Shown here: positions 1 through 12,480 of the stretch, piece after piece
Layout: each line of letters opens with the position of its first letter
Numbering within the stretch: the stretch's first letter is position 1
DNA from: Lamellibrachia satsuma
Lineage: Eukaryota; Annelida; Polychaeta; Sabellida; Siboglinidae
Assembly: GCA_033239005.1 (NCBI GenBank)
Contig: BSQZ01000035.1
Coordinates: forward strand, 4,802,501-4,866,500
Direction of reading: 5' to 3'
Length of the DNA: 64,000 bases
The notes under the pieces: generated by a model
What the model saw: the letters and a program-made list of their open reading frames with translations, nothing else
Databases searched by the model: none
What the model was told of the DNA's origin: nothing
Position numbers and translations under genes: made by a program

Positions 1-2198
1 GGGTGAATTTAGGATGAAGCTAGCAGCAAAGAAGAAGACGGATAACAAGGTACAAAGAAGGTTTGAGATAAGAAAACTTCAAAATACTAAAATTAGACAG
101 GAACTGGGAATCACACTATGGAACAGGTTCCAAGCATTGGAAGAGGGAAAAAACATTGATGAAAAGTGGACAAGATGCAAGAATGCAATTACCGACACCT
201 GTGAACAAGTACTAGGCTGCTGGGAAGCTAGGAGGAAGGACTGGATTACAGACGACACCTGGGAAGCTATTGAGGCAAGGAGGGAGACTAAAATGAAACT
301 CAACAAGGAAGCAGATGACACAAGGAAAAAAAACTGCAGCAGGAATACCAGGAAAGAAACAAAACAGTTAAAAAGAAGACAAAGAGGGACAAGAAAACAT
401 ATGTCAAAAAACTAGCAAACGAGGCTGAGATCGCAGCTAGGCAAAACAACTCTGGAGAGTTATACAAGATCACCAGACAGCTAGCAGGGAAGAACAAGAG
501 CACTAGTCGCCCCATCAGGGACAAACAGGGAAACATTCTCACTAAGGAATATCTACAGTTACAATGCTGCAAAGAATATTTCCAAGATATCTTGAATAGG
601 CCTCCACCAGATTCAATCCCAGACATTGAGGAAGCAACTGAAGACCTTAACATTAATTGTGGTAGGATATCCAAAGAGGAGATGAAGAGAGCCATCAAAA
701 AGCTGAAGCTAGGCAAAGCACCTGGAATTGACAATATACCATCTGATGTCTTAAAAGCTGATATTGGGGCCACCACAGACGTTTTATACAGCGTGCTAAA
801 TGAGATCTGGGATAAAAAGGAAATACCAACTGAATGGAAGACAGGTATGCTAGTTACAATCCCCAAGAAAGGCAACCTCAGTGAATGTAAGAACTGGAGT
901 GGGATCATGCTTCTATCAGTGCCCAGTAAAATTCTCTGCCGTATCATCCTGGATAGGACACAAGAAACAGTTGACAAGAAGCTACGAAAGGAACAAGCTG
1001 GCTTTAGAAAGGATAAATCCTGCACAGATCACATTGCTACACTCAGGATTATCGTTGAACAATGCATTGAATGGCAGAGCTCCCTTTACATAAACTTTGT
1101 GGATTTCGAAAAAGCATTCGATAGTATAGATAGGACAGTTCTAAGGAAGCTCCTGAGGCACTATGGTTTACCCACAAAATTTGTAACCCTAATAAAGAAC
1201 ACGTACGAAGGTTTCACTGGTCATGTCATCGTTAATGGACAAGTTTCAGAAGGCTTCCAGATTGGAACTGGAGTACGACAGGGCTGCTTGCTATCTCCAC
1301 TGATCTTTCTGATTGCCATAGACTGGACAATGAAAAGATCCACAGAACACCATCGTACTGGTATCCAGTAGAACTTGTTCTCACAACTAGAAGACCTGGA
1401 TTTTGCAGATGATCTAGCACTACTCTCAGAAACCCATAAACACATGCAACAAAAAACAGAGAGGCTTCAAGAAAAAAGCAGCCAACTGGGTCTTAAGATC
1501 AATGTGGGAAAGACAAAGGTGATGAAAGTCAACAGCAGATCCGCTGAACCCATATCACTAGAAAGTGGTACTGTTGAGGAAGTACAAGACTTCATCTACC
1601 TCGGGAACAACATCAGTACAAATGGTGGAGCTGACAAAGATGTGGAGCTACGCATCAATAAGGCTCGCCATGCCTTCAGAACCCTACGCCCTGTATGGCT
1701 CTCTTCCCAACTATCCATAAACACTAAGATTCGCATTTTCAACACCAACGTTAAACCAGTTCTTCTCTATGGCTGTGAAATGTGGAAAACTACTCAAGTC
1801 TCTCAACAACAAACTCCAAGTCTTCATCAACAGTCGCCTCCGATACATTCTCAAGGTATGGTGGCCTAACAAAATATCAAATAAAGAGCTCTGGAAGAAA
1901 ACCAAACAGGAAGAAATAAACACTACAATCAAGAGGAGAAAATGGAGCTGGATTGGCCACACACTCAGAAAAGATCCAACAAATACAACCAAACAAGCAC
2001 TGGACTATAACCCACAAGGAAAGAGAAGACAAGGAAGGCCAAAAATCAACTGGAGACGCTCCACACTACAAGATCTTGATAAAGTGGGGGTCACCTGGCA
2101 AGAGGCCAAAGCTCTAGCCCAGAAGAGAGTGAGGTGGAGAAACATGGTTGACGCCCTATGCTCCTGAAGGGGCCAAGAGGATTAAGTAAGTAAGTAAG
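1..2198 (+). mobile_element. RTE-clade LINE, 5' cut by the window edge, inactivated
   Basis: The strand encodes the end of the endonuclease-RT linker and a reverse transcriptase. Recognisable blocks are LKLGKAPGIDNIPSD, GFRKDKSCTDHIATLR, NFVDFEKAFDSIDR, GVRQGCLLSPLIF, LDFADDLALLS (the FADD catalytic box near 1400), LLYGCEMW and the C-terminal WIGHTLRK and GKRRQGRP blocks. The 3' end is TAAG repeated three times, typical of RTE tails. It is broken: an extra A in the A-run near 323-331 shifts the frame, TAG at 1369-1371 replaces a codon (usually Trp) just before the FADD block, and a frameshift near 1780-1800 separates the C-terminal part (1769-2167). The apurinic endonuclease domain lies to the left of the window. 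Confidence 0.9.
592..1869 (+). pseudogene. Reverse transcriptase domain of the RTE LINE (in-frame stop, frameshift)
   Basis: Two open segments, 592-1371 and 1375-1869, are in the same frame and are split only by the TAG at 1369-1371. The first holds the fingers and palm up to GVRQGCLLSPLIF; the second opens with the FADD-containing catalytic block. The frame is then lost near 1790 and the thumb and C-terminal part continue in the frame of 1769-2167, ending at TGA just before the TAAG tail. The frame of the RT extends upstream to about 395. No protein can be made without suppression or editing. Confidence 0.85.
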
Positions 2199-2958
2199 AC
2201 TACCACTGTGACATGTTAAGGGCAGAGGGTATATACACAATGAAAACTCTTCAATCAAATGCATTGCTAAATCAGAAAGGGACCAGTTTAGTAAACAAAG
2301 GCCAATATATTATGTTACATAAGTTGAGCTTGGACACAAACAGCATGACCATATCCTATTGGCAAGTATAGGTATCTATAAATACAATTTCATTTTGGTA
2401 AATGAATATTGTCAGACTACCAGCACTCGTGACATAGCATTATCTAACAGTATGGCACGGCTCATAAAATTAAAATTCATTCCACAAGCTTTTCCTAGTA
2501 AACCACTGGCGTAATATTCTTGGTTGTAGTTGTAAATGGTTGTTTTAGTTACTGTTATAGGTGTATAAGCTCAGTACCACGTCTCTTGTTTCCTTTAACA
2601 GGAAACAAAAGTCACTATAATTAAGAATATCATGCCATTGGTTTGCTAGGAAATCCTAAATTCATGAGCTGAGACATACCAAAACATACCAATACATCAC
2701 TACTGACAAGATAGTCTCGGTTACCCGATTTCATAGAACTGTGCATGCGCTTATCGGTCGCGCTTGTTAACATGACATGGTTACATTTTTTATCTCTTTT
2801 TGGTGCGTAGCCCCAAAACATGACTTGTTTTGCTTTAACCTCTGCAATAAAATAGCAATAACAGGTTAACAGATCATGAACTAATGTTAAAAGCCACTTA
2901 AAATACAACTAAATAGTGATTCCACAGTAATTTCACATTACGAGTATAACATACATTA
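2199..2958. other. Non-coding AT-rich interval
   Basis: No exon-like signal, conserved domain or tandem repeat is visible. Short open frames here have no protein-like composition. It lies between the RTE tail and the small hAT-like MITE. Confidence 0.5.
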
Positions 2959-2966
2959 GGCCCTAC

Positions 2967-3160
2967 CAGGGTTTTTTAAGGCCATTCACATGGGCAATTT
3001 GCCCATGTGAAAACCCTCCATGTAAAATTCAACAGTAAATAAAAAATATTGTGTTGTGTATATATGCACAGCAATACACCTAATAAAAATAAAAATATCT
3101 TTGCCTGTGGCTGTGTTAAATGTTGCACTGCCCGGGTGAGCTGAACCTTAAAAAACCATG
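2967..3160. mobile_element. 194-bp hAT-like MITE with 8-bp target duplication
   Basis: The left end starts CAGGGTTTTTTAAGGC and the reverse complement of the right end is CATGGTTTTTTAAGGT, 14 of 16 positions equal. The element is flanked by the direct 8-bp repeat GGCCCTAC at 2959-2966 and 3161-3168. CA(G) termini and 8-bp duplications are hallmarks of hAT elements. Near the left end is a near-perfect hairpin with 13-bp arms (TTCACATGGGCAA and its complement) around one base at about 2984-3010. There is no coding capacity, so it would need a transposase in trans. Confidence 0.75.
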
Positions 3161-3168
3161 GGCCCTAC

Positions 3169-5423
<2,255 letters not shown>

Positions 5424-5561
5424 CTTTGCTCTGTGAGCAATGAGGACCAATCCAACCATCCTGGCACACACAAGTGCCTGTGACAGCGTCGCACGATGAC
5501 ACACTATTCTCACAGTTGCACCGGAACTCACAGTTGGGTCCATAGCGACTTCGGCGGCAGG
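5424..5561 (-). CDS. MEGF6-like: EGF exon 29: one laminin-type EGF module
   Basis: 138 nt, phase 1 to phase 1, acceptor TTGCAG and donor GTAGGT. It encodes one eight-cysteine module of 46 residues that begins CRRSRYGPNCEF and has DAVTGTCVCQDGWIGPHC at its end. It is three residues longer than the usual 43-residue module, with the extra residues around NCENSVSSCD. The acceptor lies only about 15 bp from a 46-bp minisatellite that fills the upstream intron edge. It is the most 3' exon found; the following exon must lie beyond 5423 or outside the window. Confidence 0.88.
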
Positions 5562-5576
5562 CTGCAACACAACAGC

Positions 5577-6430
5577 TTGGCTTTACGTACAGCCATCACA
5601 TCTCTACCATCTCAACAACCACCAGGCTTCAGATACAGCCACCACATCTCCACCATTTCAACAACCACCTGGCTTCAAATACAGCCGTCACATCTCTACC
5701 ATCTCAACAACCACCTGGTTTCAGGCAGAGCCATCATATCTCTACCATCTCAACAATCACATGGCATCAGGTACAGCCGTCACATCTCCACCATCTCAAA
5801 AACCACCTAGCTTCAGGTACAGCCATCACATCTCTACCATCTCAACAACCACCTGGCTTCAGGTACAGCCATCATATCTCTACCATCCCAACAACCATCT
5901 GGCTTCAGGTACAGCTGTCACATCTCCACCATCTCAGCAACCACCTGGCTTCAGGCAGAGCCATCATATCTCTACCATCTCAACAATCACATGGCATCAG
6001 GTACAGCCATCACATCTCCTCACCATCTCAACAACCACCTGGCTTCAGTCGTCACATCTCTACCATCTCAACAACCACCAGGCTTCAGGTACAGCCGTCA
6101 CATCTCCACCATCTCAACAACCACCTGGCTTCAGCCGTCACATCTCCACCATCTCAACAACCACCTGCCTTCAGCCATCACATCTCTACCATCTCAACAA
6201 CCACCAGGCTTCAGGTACAGCCGTCACATCTCCACCATCTCAACAACCATCTGGCTTCAGGTACAGCTGTCACATCTCTACCATCTCAACAACCACCTGG
6301 CTTCAGGTACAGCGGTCACATCTCCAACATCTCAACAACCACCTGGCTTCAGGTACAGCCATCACCATCTCCACCATCTCAACAACCACCTGGCTTCAAG
6401 TACAGCCATCACATCTCTACCATCGCAACA
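5577..6430. repeat. 46-bp minisatellite abutting EGF exon 29
   Basis: About 18 diverged copies of a roughly 46-bp unit; each contains CATCTCAACAACCACCTGGC and a variable ACAGCC(A/G)TCACATCTC part. Several copies have internal deletions (for example near 6050 and 6120-6180). The array begins about 15 bp from the acceptor of the exon at 5424-5561, so branch point and pyrimidine tract of that intron may lie inside it. The long plus-strand reading frames it creates have only repeat composition. Confidence 0.95.
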
Positions 6431-6659
6431 ACTCGGCAGGGGTGACTGACTCACTTTTAGGCTTTTTCAAATAGTTTATTCATCAAGTAATGTTTTTAGA
6501 AAAAAATTATCTAAAACACAGTGACTAGAGTGCTGGCTTTTTGTGCGTTCAAAGCTTTTTTGTTGTCATTAGAAGTCTGGCCAATTTCTGTCCATCATCA
6601 TTGCTTCAATGCACTCAGTTGGCTAAAAGCAGTGATGAAAATATGTGATTAAGTTGTTA

Positions 6660-6667
6660 GTGCACAA
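6660..6667. repeat. Left target-site duplication of hAT element
   Basis: GTGCACAA, repeated directly at 7776-7783 on the other side of the 1108-bp element. Confidence 0.85.
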
Positions 6668-7775
6668 CAGGCTCATTAACAAATGCAAATGCATTTGAAT
6701 GGACATTTGAATGTTGAGCATTTGAACACGCATTCAAATGCATCCATAAAATTTTTAATGCATTTGCATTTGAATGTGTACCTTAAACATTTGCATTTGC
6801 ATTTGAATGCAACCCACAAACATTTAATTTGTCAAATGCACAACCAAATGTGCAATCAAATGCATGCGTAACTCTTTGAATAATAATTATTGTTAGATTC
6901 ACTTTCCCAAGTTCACAACATGCCATTGGAAAAATCACTCTGTAGTGAGCAGTAACCTAATCCGATTATGAAATAATTGTGAATCCACTTTCACAATGTG
7001 CTCTTTGAAAAAGTGCTCTGTAGGTCAACTGGTCAATGCCTGAGCTGTTATTCATACAACATGAAAAGACCAACTGGTCTGTAGGTTGATGGCTTCAGAG
7101 ATTACCTGTTCATTGAAACAAATCAAACAATACAAATGACTCCCTTGTGTTGTGTTGGCACTGTTGTGGTGGGTTGGGGTAGCAGCTCATTGGGGGAGTA
7201 AACATGAGCAATGCCAGCCCTGAATATTTACAGCCAGAGTGAGTGATTAGTGGCAGCTGTAATTATCCACCAGGTTATCTTCCCAGTGACCCCACCAGTG
7301 GACAGTCTATTGTCTTGGCTTCCATTCTGAAGGATTAGCCTTTCATTCTCTGCCTTGGTTCCCAGTAAATTGTCAATTGTCTATTCCTCCCTCCCATTCC
7401 CACCACCTCTACAGGCCTGGAACTGTGAGACTCAGTGTACAACTGTACATACAAGTTCATGTAGTTGTACTTAGTTAGTGGATACAGTAATATACTACTG
7501 TATTTATTAAATAAATTAGTAATGTGTTTGTATACATTACGCATTTTTTTCTCCAAATAAAACAAATCGGTAATATAAAACCAAAACATTTAAAATTAAT
7601 TCAAATGCATTTGCAAATGTGTAACCAAAACATTTGCATTTGCATTTGAATGCAACCCCAAAACATTTGCATTTGCATGCGTTCTTGGAAAATGGCATTT
7701 GCATTCACATTTGCCTCAAGTGAAACATTTGCATTTGCATTCAAATGCGTTGACATGCATTTGTTAATAAGTCTG
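6668..7775. mobile_element. Non-autonomous hAT element, 1108 bp
   Basis: The left end reads CAGGCTCATTAACAAATGCA; the reverse complement of the right end reads CAGACTTATTAACAAATGCA (18 of 20 equal). An 8-bp direct repeat GTGCACAA flanks it at 6660-6667 and 7776-7783. CAG termini and 8-bp duplications fit hAT. Both subterminal regions (6676-6872 and 7596-7766) are packed with ATTTGCAT/ATTTGAATG motifs in both orientations, as in hAT subterminal transposase-binding repeats. The centre (about 6880-7590) shows no transposase. It lies in the intron between EGF exons 28 and 29. Confidence 0.85.
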
Positions 7776-7783
7776 GTGCACAA
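7776..7783. repeat. Right target-site duplication of hAT element
   Basis: GTGCACAA, identical to 6660-6667. Confidence 0.85.
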
Positions 7784-7849
7784 GCACTGCTGCATGATTG
7801 TAGACTTGTAAGAGAAGTTGAGGTTGTGCTATGCGAATCCAGGACAAAA

Positions 7850-7952
7850 CCCCACTCGGACATAGCCCCACTGGGCATAACCCCACTGGACGAAACCCCA
7901 CTCAGACATAACCCCTCTCAGACAAAACCCCACTAAGACAAAACCCCACTTT
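7850..7952. repeat. Left subterminal repeat array of the MULE
   Basis: About seven imperfect copies of a 15-17 bp motif, GGACAAAACCCCACTC with A/T variants (GGACATAACCCCACT). The same motif in inverted orientation makes up the right end at 10805-10940. Confidence 0.9.
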
Positions 7953-8318
7953 TATTTTTTTAGAAGTAATGAAAATTAAAAAAATTAGGTAAAAATAAAT
8001 AATATTTTGAAATGAAGTAATTATATTTCTGCTTGCACTTCAAAAGGAATTGTTTTCAAATGTAAATTTGGTTCTATTAGATGTTTAATATAGCCATAAA
8101 TTAAGTGGATGTTTCTCTGTTGTACTTGGTGATGTACGTAATGGGATCATCCCTGACAGCAGTTAAGGGAAGTCAGTAGAATTGGCTTCTTCTAAATGCT
8201 ACATCAGAGCTAAATGGTTCAAGAGGGATAATTTAGGACATCAATTTAATTAAGGGAAGCCAGTAAAATTGGCTTTTCTTAGTTGCTAGTTACATTACAG
8301 TTGACCGGTATTAAAGGG

Positions 8319-8327
8319 TATAAAAGG
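8319..8327 (+). promoter_or_regulatory. TATA box of the MULE transposase gene
   Basis: TATAAAAGG lies 36-44 bp upstream of the ATG at 8363, a spacing that puts the transcription start only some 10-20 nt before the start codon. No other good TATA element is nearby. Confidence 0.6.
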
Positions 8328-8362
8328 ACACCAATAAACATGAACCTTCATTATTCTACAAC

Positions 8363-8512
8363 ATGGAGATCGTCATCAACAACAAAGTTGGTCTAAAGCT
8401 GATGCACGGAGGCTACATATACACCCGAAAATATATCAAAAAGACTGTCCGATGGGAGTGTTCCAACCGCACAGCGTTCAGTTGTAAGGGAGGTGTGACT
8501 ACCAATGCTGAG
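8363..8512 (+). CDS. MULE transposase exon 1 (FLYWCH zinc finger)
   Basis: ATG at 8363 opens 50 codons that end at GCTGAG before donor GTAAAT (phase 0). The peptide carries GGYIYTRKY, RWECSN and SCKGGVTT, matching the aromatic, Trp-Cys and second Cys positions of a FLYWCH finger. The closing His-x-His (PHSHDP) is encoded at the start of exon 2, so the intron splits the finger. Such fingers are common DNA-binding N-termini of animal MULE transposases. The intron is 8513-9347, ending TTTGCAG. Confidence 0.8.
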
Positions 8513-9347
8513 GTAAATATCTTGTGTAAATTACCAGAGATGAGAAATTATAGATATATAGCTGATTTCAGATAGTTTTGTTTAGAATGTCAAATTAAAA
8601 AAACACTGATACAAATTATAATGAAGGCCTGTTGCATGGTATTGTGCAAAAGTGTCCTTGGTTAGAAAATGTATTATAATTTTTATATCATAACAGTATA
8701 CAAAATGTAACATTTGCCACCTGATGTACAATTATTTTCTGATTGTGGTTGGATCGAATTACCAGTTGGATGAACTAACGGTGCATATAAATACCATCAA
8801 TTTAGATTAATATTGTTCTGCTTTGATGAATAATTTTAATTGTTTCATTATGAATGCACTTAAAATACGCTTTGATTGGAACAACCAGTTCTTAGTCACC
8901 TGGTTAATAGCTTGTGAATGTGTGCCTGATAAAATGTAATAATTAACACGTTTCATCCTATTTGCTTAGAACTATTTCATTACCTATATGTTACATGAAT
9001 TACTGTTGCATTTTCAAGGTCAGTGTTGATAATAAAGTTTCAGAAAATGTTAATTTCCATGTATTCAAAATGATCTTCTCCAAGGACAGTACGGTCCATC
9101 ATATGATTTTCAAAGAACAGATTGTCAACAAAAACCATAATATTATATGATTAATTATACCACTATCACACTTTTGCCATATGAAGCTTCTTTGTTGTGG
9201 ATAATTTTCCAGAGACCTTCATTTTTTGATCCAGTTGTCCAAAATTTTTATACAATACAATGCTACAAACATGAATGAAAATTTGAAAAATTATTACTAC
9301 CTTTTCATATTACAACTAATATTATATTTTTCTTTGTACTTTTGCAG

Positions 9348-10650
9348 ATGACAACTGTCACCAGCATGACACCACACAGCCATGATCCACAGGAACAGTC
9401 TGTAGCTGTTGCTAAGTTACGTGCCTCACTCAAGGAGCGTGCAGCTGGATCACGTGGTACACTAACACAGCTCATGTCAGACCACACCACAGATGTGCCT
9501 GTAGATGTACGTGCTGCACTTGGCAATCCAGACACAGTCAAGCGCTCTCTCAGGCGGGAACGTGCCAAGCACATGCCCAAGAACCCAGCGTCGCTTAGTG
9601 AACTCATGCTAGATGGGGAGTGGACCACCACTGTTGATGGAGACCCCTTCATCATCTATGACAACAGTGTTGATTCTTCTGCCAGGATGTTAGTTTTTGG
9701 GACTGACCTTGGACTTCGCCACCTCGCTAGTTCTGACTCCTGGTTTATGGATGGCAGCTTCGATGTTGCACCACTCCTATTCACTCAGTTATACGTGATC
9801 CGTGTACCACTTGGAGAATCAGCTGTGACATGTGTCTACGCCTTCCTACCCAACAAGCACCAGGAAACCTATGAGGAACTTTTCTCGGCTATTCAGGACC
9901 GGTGCACTGAGCTTGGCTTCAATGTTGACCCCACCACTGTGACCATGGATTTTGAGCAGGCAGTGATCAACGCCATGCAATCATCATTTGGACTTCATGT
10001 CAACATCCATGGATGTTTTTATCATCTTGCCCAGTCCACATGGAGGAAGATTCAGAGTCTTGGTCTGGTACAACATTATCGCGAGGAAGACGACGTTAAG
10101 CTCTTCTGTGGGATGATGGATGGTCTGGCTTTCCTGCCTGAAGATGATGTACCTGATGGCATGGCCTACCTGCGTGATAACATTCCTGAGGGACTAGAAC
10201 CCCTTCTGCTGTACTTTGATCAAATCTATGTGTCCGGTACCTACCGTCAGATACAGCTACCCCAACGTCCAGATGGCACTATGCCTCCACTTTGCATGTG
10301 TCGCAAGCCACCTATGTATCCACCATCTATATGGAATGTGCACAACATCACCCTTCACGGCAGTTCCAGAACCAACAACATATGTGAGGGTTGGAACTGC
10401 CTTCTCCAACTTGGTAGGACATGCTCATCCAACTATCTGGAGGGCCATCAACACTATCCGGAAGGACCAGGCACAGGTTGCCACTGCACTGCTACGTGAC
10501 CAGCATGGTGAACCACCAGTCAAGTGAACGTGGTGCCACACAGTTCAGCTCCAGACGAAGCTTCACAATCTGTGTACTGCCCGTCGTGATGGCACCAAGT
10601 CAATTCCCGATAGACTGAGGGGCATTGGACACTGTGTGAGATGGAAGTAG
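9348..10650 (+). pseudogene. MULE transposase exon 2 (DDE domain; one frameshift, one stop)
   Basis: Starts after acceptor TTTGCAG in phase 0. It finishes the FLYWCH finger (PHSHDP) and encodes a full MULE domain: first Asp in FMDGSF (near 9750), second in TMDFEQA (near 9946), the C-x2-H of GCFYHLAQ (near 10015) and the Glu of NNICEGWN (near 10386), so all three catalytic acids are present. One extra base near 10398 shifts the frame; the family-like sequence resumes in the next frame as NLVGHAHPTIWRAI. TGA at 10525-10527 interrupts it and the natural end is probably TAG at 10648-10650. Full length would be about 480 residues. Only two lesions suggest a young copy. Confidence 0.85.
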
Positions 10651-10749
10651 TTTAATGTAGTTTTCATGATAACAATATGTGAGGTAGGAGTTTAATTTAG
10701 TTTTCATAGTTGCATATTTTTCAATGTTGTATGGTGATACATTGACATT

Positions 10750-10755
10750 AATAAA
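10750..10755 (+). terminator. PolyA signal of MULE transposase gene
   Basis: AATAAA about 100 bp after the TAG at 10648-10650 and before the right subterminal repeat array. Confidence 0.6.
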
Positions 10756-10804
10756 ACAGAAAATAACAAATATTGTTGTCTTTGAATCTATATGCAGTAG
10801 ACCA

Positions 10805-10940
10805 AAAGGAGTTTTGTCTGAGTGGGGTTGAGTGGGGTTATGTCCGAGTTGGGTTTTGTCCGAGTGGGGTTTGGTCCGAGTGGGGTTATGTCCAGTGGGG
10901 TTATGTCTGAGTGGGGTTTTGTCCAGTGGGGTTATGTCCG
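10805..10940. repeat. Right subterminal repeat array of the MULE
   Basis: About eight imperfect copies of GAGTGGGGTTTTGTCC / GTGGGGTTATGTCC, the inverted counterpart of the array at 7850-7952. Confidence 0.9.
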
Positions 10941-10955
10941 TTTACCGTGCTATGC

Positions 10956-11414
10956 ACCTTTGAGTTGGACATAAAGCTTACACACACAGTTGCTCCAGTA
11001 AGTACAGTCTATTGACAACACATCATGGAGATGGGCCAGTGAGTGGCATCTGTGTTGTCATAGCAGTGAGTTAATGCTTCTTCTTACTTTCTCATGACAC
11101 TCTCTGTTGACACGATCTTATGACAAACTATTCTGCCAGACTTTCTTAGGTCACGACTTTGTTAAAGTTGCGTTGAAGTATTAGATGGCGACTGGTATAC
11201 TGTAAATGTTCTACATTACTACGACTATGAAGAGACCATCACATGGGGGTGATTATTTCATAATGAACTCAAATATTCAATACAGCAGAATTAATTACAA
11301 ACAATGTCTAACTAGATTAGTGTGATTTCTCTTATTAAAAAAAAATATATGCAGCATTAGTATACTTATATATTTACTTTAGTTAACATTTGAAGTAAGA
11401 ATTGAGGTACTCAC
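10956..11414. other. Intron sequence right of the MULE
   Basis: No repeat array or coding signal recognised; ordinary AT-rich intron between EGF exons 28 and 29. Confidence 0.5.
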
Positions 11415-11543
11415 GCTCTGTACAATTGCTCCCTTTGAAGCCAGGGGGACACTGACAGGTGCCTGTCACCACGTCACAAGTCACACCTGGACCACACTCA
11501 CATTTCTTAAGGCAGTTGATACCATAGGCGCCAATCTGACATA
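11415..11543 (-). CDS. MEGF6-like: EGF exon 28: one laminin-type EGF module
   Basis: 129 nt, phase 1-1, acceptor TTGCAG, donor GTGAGT. The 43 residues start CQIGAYGINCLKKC and contain TGTCQCPPGFKGSNC; eight cysteines in the spacing of the other modules. The sequence between the fourth and fifth cysteines (CGPGVTC) is one residue shorter than the usual CxNGxxC. The next intron downstream holds the MULE and the hAT element. Confidence 0.9.
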
Positions 11544-11719
11544 CTGCAACAATAGGAGGAGGGTTAATGCTGTTTCTGTTGGGTCAGATAAGGTTAAGAA
11601 ATAGTTGATACCTAAAAAAACAATGTGATTTACTTTTCTTAAACACTTACATGTGGTCATGTGTGTGAGATGCCTGCGTACATACATACATACATGTATC
11701 CTGACAGATGAGAGATTAC

Positions 11720-11848
11720 CTTTCTGGCAGTTCTCGCCTGTGTACCCAGCAAGACAGACGCACTGTCCGGTGGTAGGCTCACACTTGGCCCCGTTCATGC
11801 AGTCACACCTCTCCTTGCAGTACTTGCCCGTGTAGCCCTGGGCACATG
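11720..11848 (-). CDS. MEGF6-like: EGF exon 27: one laminin-type EGF module
   Basis: 129 nt, phase 1-1, acceptor TTGCAG, donor GTAATC (a weaker donor than its neighbours). Encodes CAQGYTGKYCKERCDC, then NGAKCEPTTGQCVC and GYTGENC: eight cysteines. The intron to exon 28 is only 176 bp, one of the shortest of the gene. Confidence 0.9.
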
Positions 11849-12222
11849 CTGCAACACACACATTCATATCATTTGATTTTGTTTGTGCCAAATGTGCAAC
11901 ATGCATGTAAATACACACTCAAGGATTGAACATATGTGCAAAAATCAGGTGAACTTGGAATATATGCATAAATACTGAGTGGAATGTGAAACCTAAATGA
12001 GACATATATGACACATGGATGACACGGAATCACCTGGGATGATTAAACACAGAATGCCAAAAAATATATAATTAATTACTACATATTTACAGAAACATTT
12101 GCCTAAAAACATGTATAAAAAAAAGAAACTTACTATTTTCTTTTTAACGAGGAAGCCATTTTAAAATAAATCAATTTATTTTAAAGAGAAAGCAACTTTA
12201 AAACGCAAAGGCCATAACTTAC

Positions 12223-12480
12223 GCAAGTCACACTGTTGTCCAAACCACCCTTTCTGACACTCGCAGCACCCAGTTACATGATCGCAATTTGCGTCATTCT
12301 GGCAGTCACAGATGTGGGCACAGTTGGGGCCATACTTTCCCTCGGGACACTTGAGTTCACAGTGTTCTCCCATCCAACCCATTCCGCACTGGCACTGGCC
12401 TGACACCGCATCACACATGGCATTATTCTCACACTGGCACTTCACAAGGCAATTCACGCCAAAGTATCCCTCTGGGCATG
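12223..12480 (-). CDS. MEGF6-like: EGF exon 26: two laminin-type EGF modules
   Basis: 258 nt, exactly twice 129, phase 1-1, acceptor TTTCAG, donor GTAAGT. Two 43-residue modules follow directly, CPEGYFGVNCLVKC... and CPEGKYGPNCAHIC..., so an intron was lost or never present between them. The second has TGCCEC where TGxCxC is expected, adding one unpaired cysteine. Confidence 0.9.

Larger units (their letters stand above)
7835..10946 (+). mobile_element. Mutator-like (MULE) DNA transposon, both ends and target duplication present
   Basis: A 9-bp direct repeat GTGCTATGC lies at 7826-7834 and 10947-10955. Inside it the ends are inverted: left GAATCCAGGACAAAACCCC, right (reverse complement) GGTAAACGGACATAACCCC. 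Both ends continue into arrays of a GGACAAAACCCCACT-type motif (7850-7952 and 10805-10940). The interior holds a two-exon FLYWCH/MULE transposase gene with a TATA box and polyA signal. Target duplications of 8-11 bp are typical of MULEs. It lies in the intron between EGF exons 28 and 29, in the opposite orientation to the host gene. Confidence 0.88.

Noticed and set aside
5496..6474. Long plus-strand frames over the 46-bp array
   Set aside because: His-Leu-Tyr-His/Gln-Pro repeat peptides that arise from the tandem units; they overlap the antisense EGF exon and have no start context.
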